From the NCBI RefSeq assembly GCF_002257695.2, contig NZ_CP155571.1: DNA of 64,000 nt; one strand, given 5' to 3'. How positions within the stretch are numbered: position 1 is the stretch's first letter; each line of letters begins with the position of its first letter. The position numbers and the translations under genes were made by a program. The notes beneath the pieces were generated by a model. The model saw only the letters and a program-made list of their open reading frames with translations, was not told where the DNA came from and made no database searches. Shown here piece after piece: positions 34,756 to 43,335 of this stretch. The stretch is from Sporomusa acidovorans (lineage in GTDB: Bacteria; Bacillota; Negativicutes; Sporomusales; Sporomusaceae).

Positions 34756-35643
34756 ATGAAAAAGATTGGAGTTATTGGTTTGGGTATTATGGGGAAGCCG
34801 ATGGCAAGACATTTACTAAATGCTGGCTATGAGCTATATGTCTACAACCGAACGGCAAGTAAAGCCGAGTCGCTGGTAAAAAGCGGAGCACGCTTGTGTA
34901 ATAATCCGGCGGAAGTGGCGAAGCACTGCGAAGCAATTCTTATTATGTTGAAAGCAGACGCAGAGGTTGAGACTGCCCTAACAGGAACAAATGGAATTAT
35001 AGAAGGGGCTCAGCCTGGCTTAATTATCATGAATAGCAGTACCATCTCACCGCATACCAGTATCCGGTTAGCCAAGCAGGTTGCAGGCAAAGGCATCACT
35101 ATGCTGGATAGTCCGGTAACTGGCAGCGGTATTCAGGCGCAAGAAGCAAAATTAACATTTATGGTCGGAGGCGATAAGAAGGCTTTTGAGCAATGCTTGC
35201 CACTATTTAATACGATGGGGCAACAGGCCTTTTACATGGGAGAAAGCGGAACAGGTTCCTATATGAAGCTGGCTAATAACGCATTGGTAGCAACTAATCT
35301 GCTTTCGTTAGCTGAAGCACTTACCATGGCCTGTAAGAGCGGCGTTGATCCGGAAGTATTTGTTCAGGTGGTTAATGGCGGGGGCGCGCGCAGTGCCGTA
35401 ACCGAATCCAGAGTCCCTAAAATTATTAACCGTGATTTTACACCAGCTTTTGGAACGGTCATGTTATATAAAGATCTTGGTTTAATTTACGACTTGTCTA
35501 AAGAATTAAGCTTACCCATGCCGGTAATGGCCGTTGTTCGGGAAATGATTCATACGGCAGTTGCCAAGGGATATGGAGAGCAAGATATTTGCAGTATAAT
35601 TAAACATTATGAAGAACTGGCCGGAATCGAAATTAAAAAATAA
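34756..35643 (+). CDS. garR: 2-hydroxy-3-oxopropionate reductase-like (beta-hydroxyacid dehydrogenase)
   Basis: A 295-aa NAD(P)-dependent beta-hydroxyacid dehydrogenase. The Rossmann motif is G-L-G-I-M-G-K-P-M-A at 8-17, the substrate loop D-S-P-V-T-G-S-G near 120, and catalytic Lys in Y-M-K-L-A-N-N near 170. The substrate loop differs from the usual D-A-P-V-S-G-G. ATG 34756 is preferred over GTG 34744 because AGGTGG precedes it. With glycerate kinase and CdaR nearby it probably reduces tartronate semialdehyde to glycerate. It is a paralogue of hgd at 45.2 kb. Confidence 0.75.
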   Translation: MKKIGVIGLGIMGKPMARHLLNAGYELYVYNRTASKAESLVKSGARLCNNPAEVAKHCEAILIMLKADAEVETALTGTNGIIEGAQPGLIIMNSSTISPHTSIRLAKQVAGKGITMLDSPVTGSGIQAQEAKLTFMVGGDKKAFEQCLPLFNTMGQQAFYMGESGTGSYMKLANNALVATNLLSLAEALTMACKSGVDPEVFVQVVNGGGARSAVTESRVPKIINRDFTPAFGTVMLYKDLGLIYDLSKELSLPMPVMAVVREMIHTAVAKGYGEQDICSIIKHYEELAGIEIKK

Positions 35644-35799
35644 ATGTGTTTCCCAATCATGGTGCAACCGCCAAATTTTTTGTATTTTCAACATCTGGTG
35701 TTTACTGGATGTTTTTTTCTTATGTGTTCCCAGTTGGGTAATGCAATTTGCGCAGAGAAGAGAAATTCTTTGTAAAAAGAAATGGTGCATGAAAAAATA

Positions 35800-35822
35800 A
35801 GCCCTCGCTATGCGAGGACTTA
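35800..35822. terminator. Bidirectional terminator between garR and glycerate kinase
   Basis: TAAGCCCTCGC and GCGAGGACTTA (one mismatch, 3-nt loop), preceded by an A run. It lies between convergent genes. The 150 bp before it hold no gene. Confidence 0.65.
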
Positions 35823-35871
35823 TGTAAGATCAAGATCTAAACTGATTAACCGCAGTTGGATAACTTCTCAA

Positions 35872-37038
35872 TTAGTTATTTTGCTTTTGTTTTGCAATGT
35901 TCAGTTGAAATCCGATGTTTACTAGGCGGCAAACACGGGCGGTAGCTTGTTCAATAAGGACATCGGCAGAATGGATACATTCGTCAAGTGGCATCGGTCG
36001 GGGAGCAATACTCATTAACGCGTCAATCCCCTGCTGTAAGACATCATCGCTGCCTTTACCCAACCCCCCTGAGAGGCAAATCGTTGGAATATTAAATTTT
36101 TTTGCTATTTTTGCTACTCCAACAGGAGCTTTGCCAAAAGCAGTCTGAAAATCGGTTGCTCCTTCGCCGGTAAGGACAAAGGTTGCATTTTTTACAATAT
36201 CTGCAAAGTTGGCTGCGGCAAGAATAATATCAACTCCTGGCCTTAATTGAGCATTCGTAAAGAACAACAAGCCGGCACCCAGGCCGCCGGCGGCACCTGC
36301 TCCCGGCATATTGGACACATTTTTACCGGTTGCCTTTGTTGCTATTGCGGCAAAATGTTTCAGTGCATAATCCAACTGAGCGACCATTTCAGGTGTCGCT
36401 CCTTTTTGCGGTCCATATACAGCTGATGCGCCTTTCGGCCCGCAAAGCGGATTGTCTACATCACAAGCAACAAGTATAATTGCTTCCGCTATACGAAGGT
36501 CGATTCCGGAAAGGTCAATTTGTGCTAAATTAATTAAGGCAGCTCCTCCGGGAGAAAGTTCTTTGCCAAACTTATCAAGAAATTTTACTCCCAGCGCCCG
36601 AGCCATCCCGGTTCCGCCGTCATTAGTAGCACTGCCGCCAATGCCGACGATAAATTTACGAATACCCTGATCAAGAGCGGCCCTGAATAATTCACCAGTT
36701 CCATAGGTTGTAGTTACTCGCGGATCGCGCTTTTCTTTGGGGACAAGTGTAAGCCCCGACGCAGTTGCCATTTCAATGACTGCCGTTTTTCCGTCGCCAA
36801 GAATTCCCCAGGATGCTGTAATGGGATTACCCAGAGGACCCTGAACTACTTGGTGGATTACTTTTCCCTTAGTGGCGGTCACTAGCGCTTCAACCGTTCC
36901 TTCGCCGCCATCGGCAATAGGCAGCTTATGTATTTGCGCACTAGGAAAAACCGAAATAACTCCACGTTCCATGGCGTTAGCTACGCCTATCGCAGATAGG
37001 CTCCCTTTATAGGAGTCCGGTGCTATAACAATATGCAT
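35872..37038 (-). CDS. garK: Glycerate 2-kinase
   Basis: A 388-aa glycerate kinase of the GarK/GlxK family. It has the start A-P-D-S-Y-K-G-S-L-S-A, then L-P-I-A-D-G-G-E-G-T-V-E-A-L near residue 42, G-I-G-G-S-A-T-N-D-G-G-T-G-M-A-R-A-L-G near 130, G-A-G-A-A-G-G-L-G-A-G near 255, and G-E-G-A-T-D near 293. It makes 2-phosphoglycerate from glycerate. ATG 37038 has GGAAG upstream. It is divergent from cdaR, which usually activates glycerate and sugar diacid use. Confidence 0.92.
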   Translation of the reverse strand: MHIVIAPDSYKGSLSAIGVANAMERGVISVFPSAQIHKLPIADGGEGTVEALVTATKGKVIHQVVQGPLGNPITASWGILGDGKTAVIEMATASGLTLVPKEKRDPRVTTTYGTGELFRAALDQGIRKFIVGIGGSATNDGGTGMARALGVKFLDKFGKELSPGGAALINLAQIDLSGIDLRIAEAIILVACDVDNPLCGPKGASAVYGPQKGATPEMVAQLDYALKHFAAIATKATGKNVSNMPGAGAAGGLGAGLLFFTNAQLRPGVDIILAAANFADIVKNATFVLTGEGATDFQTAFGKAPVGVAKIAKKFNIPTICLSGGLGKGSDDVLQQGIDALMSIAPRPMPLDECIHSADVLIEQATARVCRLVNIGFQLNIAKQKQNN

Positions 37039-37156
37039 TATTTTCACTTCCGTTTAGATATATTGAGCTTAAAAATCTTTAATACTTTACCATTCTTCTT
37101 ATTCTTAGTTTATAGAAATGGTAGAGAATTTTCAATTATCTGCAATTACTAATGAT

Positions 37157-37196
37157 GTTGTACATTTAGTCAGGTATGTTGTACAATATGTACAAC
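37157..37196. promoter_or_regulatory. CdaR-type operator: palindrome plus extra half-site
   Basis: GTTGTACA (37178-37185) and TGTACAAC (37189-37196) form a perfect 8-bp-arm palindrome with a 3-bp spacer. A further identical GTTGTACA stands at 37157-37164, exactly 21 bp (two turns) upstream of the first. It lies between the divergent glycerate kinase and cdaR genes. Confidence 0.65.
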
Positions 37197-37271
37197 GCGT
37201 TTGGAAATAGTGACAATGGTTATGGAATGATAATGTGCAATATAGACAGGTTAATTGACAGGAGTGATAAT

Positions 37272-38438
37272 GTGATCATCACAAGAGAATTAGCGCAAAA
37301 AATCGTGGACAACATTATACCGATTGTACATTGCAACGTGAATATTATGAACAGCGACGGAATTATTATTGGATCAGGTCAGCCGGCAAGAATTAACAGT
37401 TACCATCAGGGCGCCATTAATGCGATCCTTAGTGGTGATTTGGTGGAAATACATTCAAATCAGATAGAGCAATTTCCTGGAGCGCAGCCAGGGTTAAATT
37501 GGCCTATCTTACTAGATGATCAAATTGTTGGTGTTGTCGGTATTTCCGGCGAACCTGATGCAGTGAAAAATACAGCCCAATTGGTTAAAATGATAACCGA
37601 GCTTTTGTTAGAGCGTGAAAGCTTGCTGGAAAAATTCCGGTTAAATTTACAATTGAAGGAACGAATGGTTCACCTGCTCCTTGAAGCAAGATATCGAGAA
37701 AACTATGATCAAATAACGCAGATCGCCAATCTACTGCGTTTTAATCTGCATTCCCCCCGTTTTGTAGCAGTTGTGAGGCTTGATTCCGTCTTAGAAAAAA
37801 CTCTTAACCATTATGGAGCACATGAGCTTATTATCCCCCGTCTTGAGGAAGATCTAATCGGGCGGTTGGAAGCTGCGGAGCTTGTTGATAAAAATGATGT
37901 CTATGTTTTCAGGGAGAAGGAGCTTATTATTCTGAAACAGTTTCCGAATGATGCTATTGCTAGCGATTTTTATCTATGGGGCCATAAACTTTATTCTGTA
38001 TTAAATAAAGAACAGCAATATAATTGTATAAAAACCGGAATCGGCAGCTTGACAACAACTCCCGCTGAATTATATTACTCTTACCAAGAAGCTGTTTTTA
38101 CACACCAACATGCTGATGCCGATACGCCGGTTGCCTCTATCTATGATTATGACGTAATGTCGTCTTATCTGCTGGAAGTGCCCGGAGCAATCGAAAAATG
38201 TTTGGCCCTTAATTATGTCAGAAAAATTATAAAAAGCAAGCTTACGGCTAAATATGACATGGCAAATACCATTCGGATACTGTTAAGAAATAATCTGAAT
38301 GTTTCGCTTGCGGCCAAAGACCTATATATTCATCGCAATACGCTTGTCTTTAGGCTTGCTAAATTAAAAGAACTAACCGGTCTTAGCCCCAGCCAATTTT
38401 TTAATCACGCTGTTTTGTGCAAGATCATTTTTAAATAA
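37272..38438 (+). CDS. cdaR: CdaR family sugar diacid/glycerate regulator
   Basis: A 388-aa activator. The N-terminal sugar-diacid recognition domain starts I-I-T-R-E-L-A-Q-K-I-V-D-N-I, with N-I-M-N-S-D-G-I-I-I-G-S-G and P-G-L-N-W-P-I-L-L-D-D-Q-I-V-G-V-V-G-I-S-G. The C-terminal PucR-type HTH has N-L-N-V-S-L-A-A-K-D-L-Y-I-H-R-N-T-L-V-F-R in pieces. The GTG at 37272 (AGGAGTGAT upstream) gives the usual family length of about 385; the open frame back to 37176 would run through the operator. It probably senses glycerate and activates the kinase gene. Confidence 0.88.
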   Translation: MIITRELAQKIVDNIIPIVHCNVNIMNSDGIIIGSGQPARINSYHQGAINAILSGDLVEIHSNQIEQFPGAQPGLNWPILLDDQIVGVVGISGEPDAVKNTAQLVKMITELLLERESLLEKFRLNLQLKERMVHLLLEARYRENYDQITQIANLLRFNLHSPRFVAVVRLDSVLEKTLNHYGAHELIIPRLEEDLIGRLEAAELVDKNDVYVFREKELIILKQFPNDAIASDFYLWGHKLYSVLNKEQQYNCIKTGIGSLTTTPAELYYSYQEAVFTHQHADADTPVASIYDYDVMSSYLLEVPGAIEKCLALNYVRKIIKSKLTAKYDMANTIRILLRNNLNVSLAAKDLYIHRNTLVFRLAKLKELTGLSPSQFFNHAVLCKIIFK

Positions 38439-38670
38439 CAAACGTTATAAAACGTTTTACGCTTTTTTATAACAGAAATGAAAGAAGTTTTGTTACATGA
38501 AGGATTATCTTTTATTCTGATATAAATTGTTATGTGGCAGGATTTTACACCAAAGATATGGAAAATTTTAAATTATGTTAAAATATTAAGTAAATTAATA
38601 TGCAGATAGATACTTTACGTTTAGAAGCATAAAGAGTTTTTTGCCATAATCGATGGGGAGGAAACGCTGA

Positions 38671-40266
38671 ATGAAAAGCCAGGATTTATTACAACATTTA
38701 TTTGCCATGTTGCCTGTCATTGCCCGCATTTCCGGAGGATTCGCGACGATAACCGATGCGAATGGCCATAGATTAAAAACTGTGGATTCGACTGGGAAGG
38801 AAGAAGCAAATTGTATTGGGCAAGTTTATGATCTTGCCCTTAAAGCCGCGCAAATGGAGCTGCCTGTTTGTGGTGAGTCACAGTTTATTAAGGAGGCTGA
38901 AGCATGGGCAGTAGCTATTGGCGAATATGTTATTGCCTGCAGTAATATTGAACGTGTGGAAAGGGATAAGAAATTACTGGAATCCTTATCCAATGCCCTG
39001 CCGTTAATTGCCCGGGTCGCAGGCGGCGAAGCCGTCTTGTTTGATAAGCTTGGGCGCAGATTAGACAGTGTAGATCATAATGGCGTACATAAGAATAAGT
39101 TTAATGGAAAAGTCAGTGAAAGTGCTTATGAAGCTATGGCAACGCAAACCCCCATAATTGGCGCATCCATATCTGTGCCGGGAGCGATGGCGGTACGTAT
39201 TCCTATTACGAAAGCATATGGATTGGGTTTTAATAATGAGGTATTCGTTTCACAAAAGCACAAGCTTGTTGACGAAATGAAAAAATATCAATATGCCCGT
39301 TACACTTTCGATGATATCATCGGCGAAAGTGACAGTATCAGACGCTGTAAAAACATGGCAAGGTACATTGCTCAGAATATCTCCTCCGTACTTATTCATG
39401 GTGAAACCGGCACGGGTAAGGAATTGTTCGCTCAAGCCATTCACAACGTCAGCGATCGCCGCGATCAGCCATTTGTGGCCATTAACTGTAGTGCTCTGCC
39501 CGCCTCGTTAATTGAGGGAAATTTATTTGGCTATGTTGAGGGTTCGTTTACCGGTGCTAAAAAAGGTGGCAGTCCGGGGATTTTTGAGGGTGCAAATCAT
39601 GGAACGGTTTTCCTGGACGAAATCAGTGAAATGAATCTCGATCTGCAGGTAAAACTGCTGCGTGTTATTCAGGAACGCGAGGTTACGCGTATTGGCAGCA
39701 CGAAATCAATTCCTATTGATGTTCGTATTATTTGTGCAACAAATAAAAATTTGCGCCGCCTTATTGAGGAAAAAACCTTTCGCGAGGATTTGTTTTACCG
39801 TATCAATGTTGTCGAGTTAAGAATCCCGCCGTTGCGGGACCGGGCTAAAGACGTTATTTTATTGGCTAAGTATTTTATGAAAAAGTACAATCAAGTTTTG
39901 GGGAAATATATTGCTAAAATTTCTCCGGAGGTAGCTGATATATTTTGTTGTTATAGATGGCCCGGAAATGTCAGGGAATTGCAAAATTGTATTGAAAGCG
40001 CGCTGAATATGGCAAGAGTCGGTGATAAAGCGTTAACTGTCAGCCTGCTTCCCTCGCAATTTCATTCTACTCAATATTTTACTAATCCCACTACCGCTAA
40101 AAGGGCGGATGTGAATTTGCGGATAGCGTTGAGAAATGCCGAAAAGCAAATTATTACAGGTGTTCTGCAGGAGGAAAACGGCAATCGTACCCAAGCCGCC
40201 AAACGCCTGGGAGTCAGTATAACGACACTTTGGCGGCGAATGAAAGATTTGGGATTGCAGGATTGA
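38671..40266 (+). CDS. Sigma-54-dependent activator with a duplicated N-terminal sensor domain
   Basis: A 531-aa enhancer-binding protein. Residues 11-90 and 108-188 are a tandem repeat of one domain (L-P-V-I-A-R-I-S-G-G / L-P-L-I-A-R-V-A-G-G, then G-H-R-L-K-T-V-D / G-R-R-L-D-S-V-D), of a type I cannot name. The AAA domain has Walker A G-E-T-G-T-G-K-E at 244-251, the sigma-54 loop G-S-F-T-G-A at about 291-296 and Walker B T-V-F-L-D-E-I. The Fis-type HTH is N-R-T-Q-A-A-K-R-L-G-V-S-I-T-T-L-W-R-R-M. GGGGAGGAAACGCTGA precedes the ATG. Two sigma-54 promoters lie downstream, so it is the likely activator of the transporter and nicotinate operons. I infer that it senses nicotinate or 6-hydroxynicotinate. 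Confidence 0.88.
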   Translation: MKSQDLLQHLFAMLPVIARISGGFATITDANGHRLKTVDSTGKEEANCIGQVYDLALKAAQMELPVCGESQFIKEAEAWAVAIGEYVIACSNIERVERDKKLLESLSNALPLIARVAGGEAVLFDKLGRRLDSVDHNGVHKNKFNGKVSESAYEAMATQTPIIGASISVPGAMAVRIPITKAYGLGFNNEVFVSQKHKLVDEMKKYQYARYTFDDIIGESDSIRRCKNMARYIAQNISSVLIHGETGTGKELFAQAIHNVSDRRDQPFVAINCSALPASLIEGNLFGYVEGSFTGAKKGGSPGIFEGANHGTVFLDEISEMNLDLQVKLLRVIQEREVTRIGSTKSIPIDVRIICATNKNLRRLIEEKTFREDLFYRINVVELRIPPLRDRAKDVILLAKYFMKKYNQVLGKYIAKISPEVADIFCCYRWPGNVRELQNCIESALNMARVGDKALTVSLLPSQFHSTQYFTNPTTAKRADVNLRIALRNAEKQIITGVLQEENGNRTQAAKRLGVSITTLWRRMKDLGLQD

Positions 40267-40335
40267 AATGATTATCCTGTAAAAGGACAGGTTTTTTAGA
40301 CAAAAATAGCAAATTTAGTGATGTGGTTTTCAGAT

Positions 40336-40364
40336 TTGAAAAGAATAATTTCAATATTGAAAAG
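40336..40364. promoter_or_regulatory. Candidate enhancer site for the sigma-54 activator (first operon)
   Basis: TTGAAAAGAATAATTTCAA (40336-40354) overlaps TTTCAATATTGAAA (40349-40362). The half TTGAAAAGAAT is identical to the core of the perfect palindrome at 43061-43096. It lies about 230 bp upstream of the -24 element of the first sigma-54 promoter. Confidence 0.6.
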
Positions 40365-40401
40365 TTTACAATTTTTTGGCGGTGCACTTGCTAATACGGA
40401 T

Positions 40402-40423
40402 TAGCGGCGCCGCTATTTTTTTT
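40402..40423 (+). terminator. Possible terminator after the sigma-54 activator
   Basis: The palindrome TAGCGGCGCCGCTA (40402-40415) is followed by eight T. The stem is short (5-6 bp). Confidence 0.45.
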
Positions 40424-40494
40424 ATATTATCAGCAAATATAAAATCTTTCTGATAATAAGTAAGAATCCCTGGGGCTTCTGCCGGCACCCGGCG

Positions 40495-40521
40495 AGACTT
40501 GGTACAAGCCAGGTCTTTTTT
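40495..40521 (+). terminator. Second terminator-like hairpin in the gap
   Basis: AGACTTGG/CCAGGTCT (40495-40502 and 40509-40516, one G-T pair) is followed by T6. The stretch 40468-40494 before it contains GCCGGCACCCGGC, another small stem, so a short structured RNA is possible. Confidence 0.5.
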
Positions 40522-40582
40522 ACAATTTTCCTGCTGTAAGCTAGCTGTTTATTATAAGTTTATAAAAATTTTTTCTGGGTTA

Positions 40583-40601
40583 TTGGCATGATAAATGCTT
40601 A
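40583..40601 (+). promoter_or_regulatory. Sigma-54 (-24/-12) promoter of the first transporter operon
   Basis: TTGGCATGATAAATGCTTA: GG at 40585-40586 and GC at 40597-40598, separated by 10 bp as required. It is identical to the nicotinate operon promoter at 43228 except for one base. Confidence 0.85.
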
Positions 40602-40792
40602 GTCCCTAGGGTAAGCAGACTTGACAATTTATGAGGAGGCGAACAGTTTTTCTAAAAATACAAGAGGAGTGATTCTTTATGAGCTTCATATAGGTAGCTG
40701 ATGATTGGTAATCAATGAGTACATCGGGTCTATTGGGCAGTTTAGGATTCTACAGAGATTCAACTCAGTAAAAACTTGATTGAGGTGTTATT
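40602..40792 (+). other. Long leader with remains of a lost gene start
   Basis: The 190-nt region between the sigma-54 promoter and the transporter gene contains GAGGAGTGATTCTTTATG (40664-40681), very like AAGGAGTGATGTTTCATG before the enamidase gene. Here the ATG opens only four codons before TAG (40679-40693). A 13-codon frame with its own ATG stands at 40631-40672. It may be the leftover start of a deleted first gene. Confidence 0.45.
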
Positions 40793-42151
40793 ATGAACAA
40801 TTTTGGAACACCGGTTACAGTAGCGGCAAAACTTGATAGGCTGCCACTTTCCAGATTTCATTATAAGTTACTAACCATAAATGGCTTTGCCTGGGCGTTT
40901 GACGCCTTTGATGTTGGTCTGATAACTTTTATCGCCACCGCCTTGATTCAGGCTTGGCATTTAAGCCCCGCTCAAGTCGGAGTTTTACTTAGCTCGGGAT
41001 TGTTTGGCATGATGGCTGGCGCTTTTATCTCAGGTCCGGCGGCAGACCGTTTTGGGCGAAAAGCGGTTTTCCAATGGACAATGTTGATATTTTCGGTTGC
41101 CTCCTTAGCCTGTGCCTTGGCTTGGGATTTTACATCACTAATTTGTTTTCGGTTTTTAGTTGGTTTGGGACTTGGTGGAGAAACTCCGGTTGTTACTGCG
41201 CTGATGGGAGAATTTATTCCCAAGGGGGACAGGGGAAAAGTTCAGGGATTAATCAATACCTTCTGGGCAGTTGGCTGGCTGGTCGCCGCCGCTCTTTCCT
41301 ATTTTATTATTCCGGGCGTTCAGGAAGGTTGGCGCTGGGCCTTTGTTGCCGGAGCTGTACCGGCGTTATATATTTGGATTGTTCGCCGGCACTTGCCCGA
41401 ATCTCCCCGCTGGCTTGCCCTGCAGGGACGAGACAAAGAAGCTTTGGAAATTGTTGAGCAGATTGAAACTGAGGTCGCGAAAACGAATACGGTCCCGCCG
41501 GTAACGGAAGCCGATATGGCGGCAGTTTCGATAGCAGGAAAAAGTTCGCTGGGAACGTTGTTTTCGCAAAGATACTGGCAAACGACAGTGATGCTCTGGG
41601 CTTTGTGGTTTTTGGGAATGTTCGGCTATTACGGGCTTTTTGCCTGGTTACCCTCATTATTGGTTAAAGCGGGGCATAGTATGGTCAAGTCGTTCCTGTA
41701 TGTGGTTATCATGCAGTTTGCTTATATACCCAATCAAATTTTATGCGCTTACGGCATGGATAAATATGGGAGAAAACGTTTGCTGACCGTTAACCTGCTG
41801 TTTGCCGGCATCGCTACCGTCTTGTTCGGCTGGGCATTGGGGTATGGTGCTTTAGAAATTGGCCAGGTTGTACTGTTAGGAGTAATCACGTCCTTTTTTG
41901 TGTCAGGAGTATGGGGGATAACTTATACGTATACACCGGAGCTTTATCCTACCGGTATAAGAGTAACAGGAACAAGCATGGCAGCGACTTGTTCGCGACT
42001 GGGTTCCATGCTGGCTCCGCTAGTCATCGGCTATGCCCTTACTGCTGTTGGCGTTACCGGCGCAATCGCCATTGTTGCCGGTGCATTTATCATTGCCTGC
42101 CTGGCAGTCGCTATTTTGGGCAGGGAAACGCGGGGACAAAGTTTGCAATGA
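40793..42151 (+). CDS. MFS transporter, niacin/aromatic acid permease type
   Basis: A 452-aa protein with 12 membrane helices. MFS signatures are G-P-A-A-D-R-F-G-R-K-A near residue 83, D-K-Y-G-R-K-R near 323, and P-E-L-Y-P-T-G-I-R-V-T-G near 380, as in the NiaP/AAHS groups. The N-terminus (L-D-R-L-P-L-S-R-F-H-Y-K-L-L-x-I-N-G-F-A-W-A-F-D-A-F-D-V-G) is close to that of the transporter at 57.7 kb. It is under a sigma-54 promoter shared in sequence with the nicotinate operon, so it probably imports nicotinate or a related ring acid. Confidence 0.82.
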   Translation: MNNFGTPVTVAAKLDRLPLSRFHYKLLTINGFAWAFDAFDVGLITFIATALIQAWHLSPAQVGVLLSSGLFGMMAGAFISGPAADRFGRKAVFQWTMLIFSVASLACALAWDFTSLICFRFLVGLGLGGETPVVTALMGEFIPKGDRGKVQGLINTFWAVGWLVAAALSYFIIPGVQEGWRWAFVAGAVPALYIWIVRRHLPESPRWLALQGRDKEALEIVEQIETEVAKTNTVPPVTEADMAAVSIAGKSSLGTLFSQRYWQTTVMLWALWFLGMFGYYGLFAWLPSLLVKAGHSMVKSFLYVVIMQFAYIPNQILCAYGMDKYGRKRLLTVNLLFAGIATVLFGWALGYGALEIGQVVLLGVITSFFVSGVWGITYTYTPELYPTGIRVTGTSMAATCSRLGSMLAPLVIGYALTAVGVTGAIAIVAGAFIIACLAVAILGRETRGQSLQ

Positions 42152-42262
42152 AGAAAAGAATAAGTTGAATAGTTGATAATAATCATGCCGGCGGCGGGAA
42201 AGTAATGCAGCTGATGGCCGATAAATGGCCGGCGGAGTCAACTGATAAGGGGTAGATTATAT

Positions 42263-42931
42263 ATGCGAGACAATAAGACTTCTCAGGCAGCAAATGAGTA
42301 TGACGCAAACGTCCACAAAACGTTGCCGCGGTATCATTTGTTTCACACGGAAACTCTTGATTTAGTTAAAACAGTTGTGCCTAAACCGCAAGCCTGGCTG
42401 GATAGCGGTTGTGGAACAGGAACCCTTGTTTTACAAGCGATTGAATGTTTCGGGAAAATGAAAATTGTAGCCGCAGACCCGGCCGAAAGTATGCTAAGTA
42501 TGGCCAAAGAAAAGTTGGCGAATTATGAGATCACATATATGCCGGCAGGCAGTGAAGAGTTATGCTGCCCAGATAGCTTTGATGTTGTGACCGCTATTAT
42601 GTCTCATCATTATTTGCAGGATGAGCTGCGGATCAAGGCAACAAACAATTGTTATAAGCTGCTGAAGCGAGGCGGTGTTTACGTTACCTTTGAAACAATT
42701 AGACCAATAAGCAAGCAAGGAATACAAATAGGTCTTGAACGTTGGAAAAATGCTCAGTTGTTAAGTGGAAAAAATGCTGCTGCCGTAGAAAAGCATATAA
42801 GTCGCTATGGAATTGAGATTTTTCCCATTACTATTCAAGACCATATCAATATTTTACAGGCAGCCGGCTTTTCGACTGTCGAGATTTTGTGGGTTTCTTG
42901 TATGCAGGCAGGATTTTATGGTATAAAATAA
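42263..42931 (+). CDS. Class I SAM-dependent methyltransferase
   Basis: A 222-aa methyltransferase. Motif I is W-L-D-S-G-C-G-T-G-T-L at about 44-54, the acidic end of strand 2 is V-A-A-D-P-A-E-S-M-L, motif IV is S-F-D-V-V-T-A-I-M-S-H-H-Y, and motif V-like L-K-R-G-G-V-Y-V-T-F-E follows. The substrate is unknown. It is 111 bp after the transporter and in the same direction, so it may share the sigma-54 promoter. It could modify a pyridine compound or be unrelated to nicotinate. Confidence 0.75.
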   Translation: MRDNKTSQAANEYDANVHKTLPRYHLFHTETLDLVKTVVPKPQAWLDSGCGTGTLVLQAIECFGKMKIVAADPAESMLSMAKEKLANYEITYMPAGSEELCCPDSFDVVTAIMSHHYLQDELRIKATNNCYKLLKRGGVYVTFETIRPISKQGIQIGLERWKNAQLLSGKNAAAVEKHISRYGIEIFPITIQDHINILQAAGFSTVEILWVSCMQAGFYGIK

Positions 42932-43060
42932 TGTTTATTTTTAGATATACCCTATACCTGCGCATACCGACAGAAAAAACTCAAATTATTGCAAAATTGA
43001 AATACTTTTACGGTAATTTACGATGTTTTGTTACAGAAATATAACAAAAGCGATACTATC

Positions 43061-43096
43061 TTTCATAATTGAAAAGAATCCTTTTCAATTATGAAA
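43061..43096. promoter_or_regulatory. Perfect palindromic enhancer site before the nicotinate operon
   Basis: TTTCATAATTGAAAAG (43061-43076) and CTTTTCAATTATGAAA (43081-43096) are perfect 16-bp arms around AATC. It lies about 130 bp upstream of the -24 element, the usual distance for a sigma-54 activator site. No T run follows, so it is unlikely to be a terminator. Confidence 0.72.
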
Positions 43097-43227
43097 ACAT
43101 TGCAGATTTTTTTGCAATGTGGCTGGCAATGAAAGCAATGGTAAGCAAAATTTTTTTACTTACAAAAACTTCGATTTTAGCCTGTTTGGCATATTGAAAA
43201 AACGGTAATCGTCTATTGCGCTATTAC

Positions 43228-43246
43228 TTGGCATGAAAAATGCTTA
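43228..43246 (+). promoter_or_regulatory. Sigma-54 (-24/-12) promoter of the nicotinate operon
   Basis: TTGGCATGAAAAATGCTTA: GG at 43230-43231 and GC at 43242-43243, 10 bp between. Transcription should start near 43255, 80 nt before the enamidase ATG. The leader has a small hairpin GGAAAG/CTTTCC (43296-43314). Confidence 0.88.
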
Positions 43247-43335
43247 AGTATAGAATGACAGGTCAATATGGAGAACTGGACCTAAATTCGCAAGGAAAGT
43301 GTATGCTTTCCCAAACATAAAAGGAGTGATGTTTC

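Noticed and set aside
43061..43096. Perfect palindrome as a terminator of the methyltransferase gene
   Set aside because: There is no T run after the stem, the arms are AT-rich, and the position and a related copy before the other sigma-54 promoter fit an activator site better.
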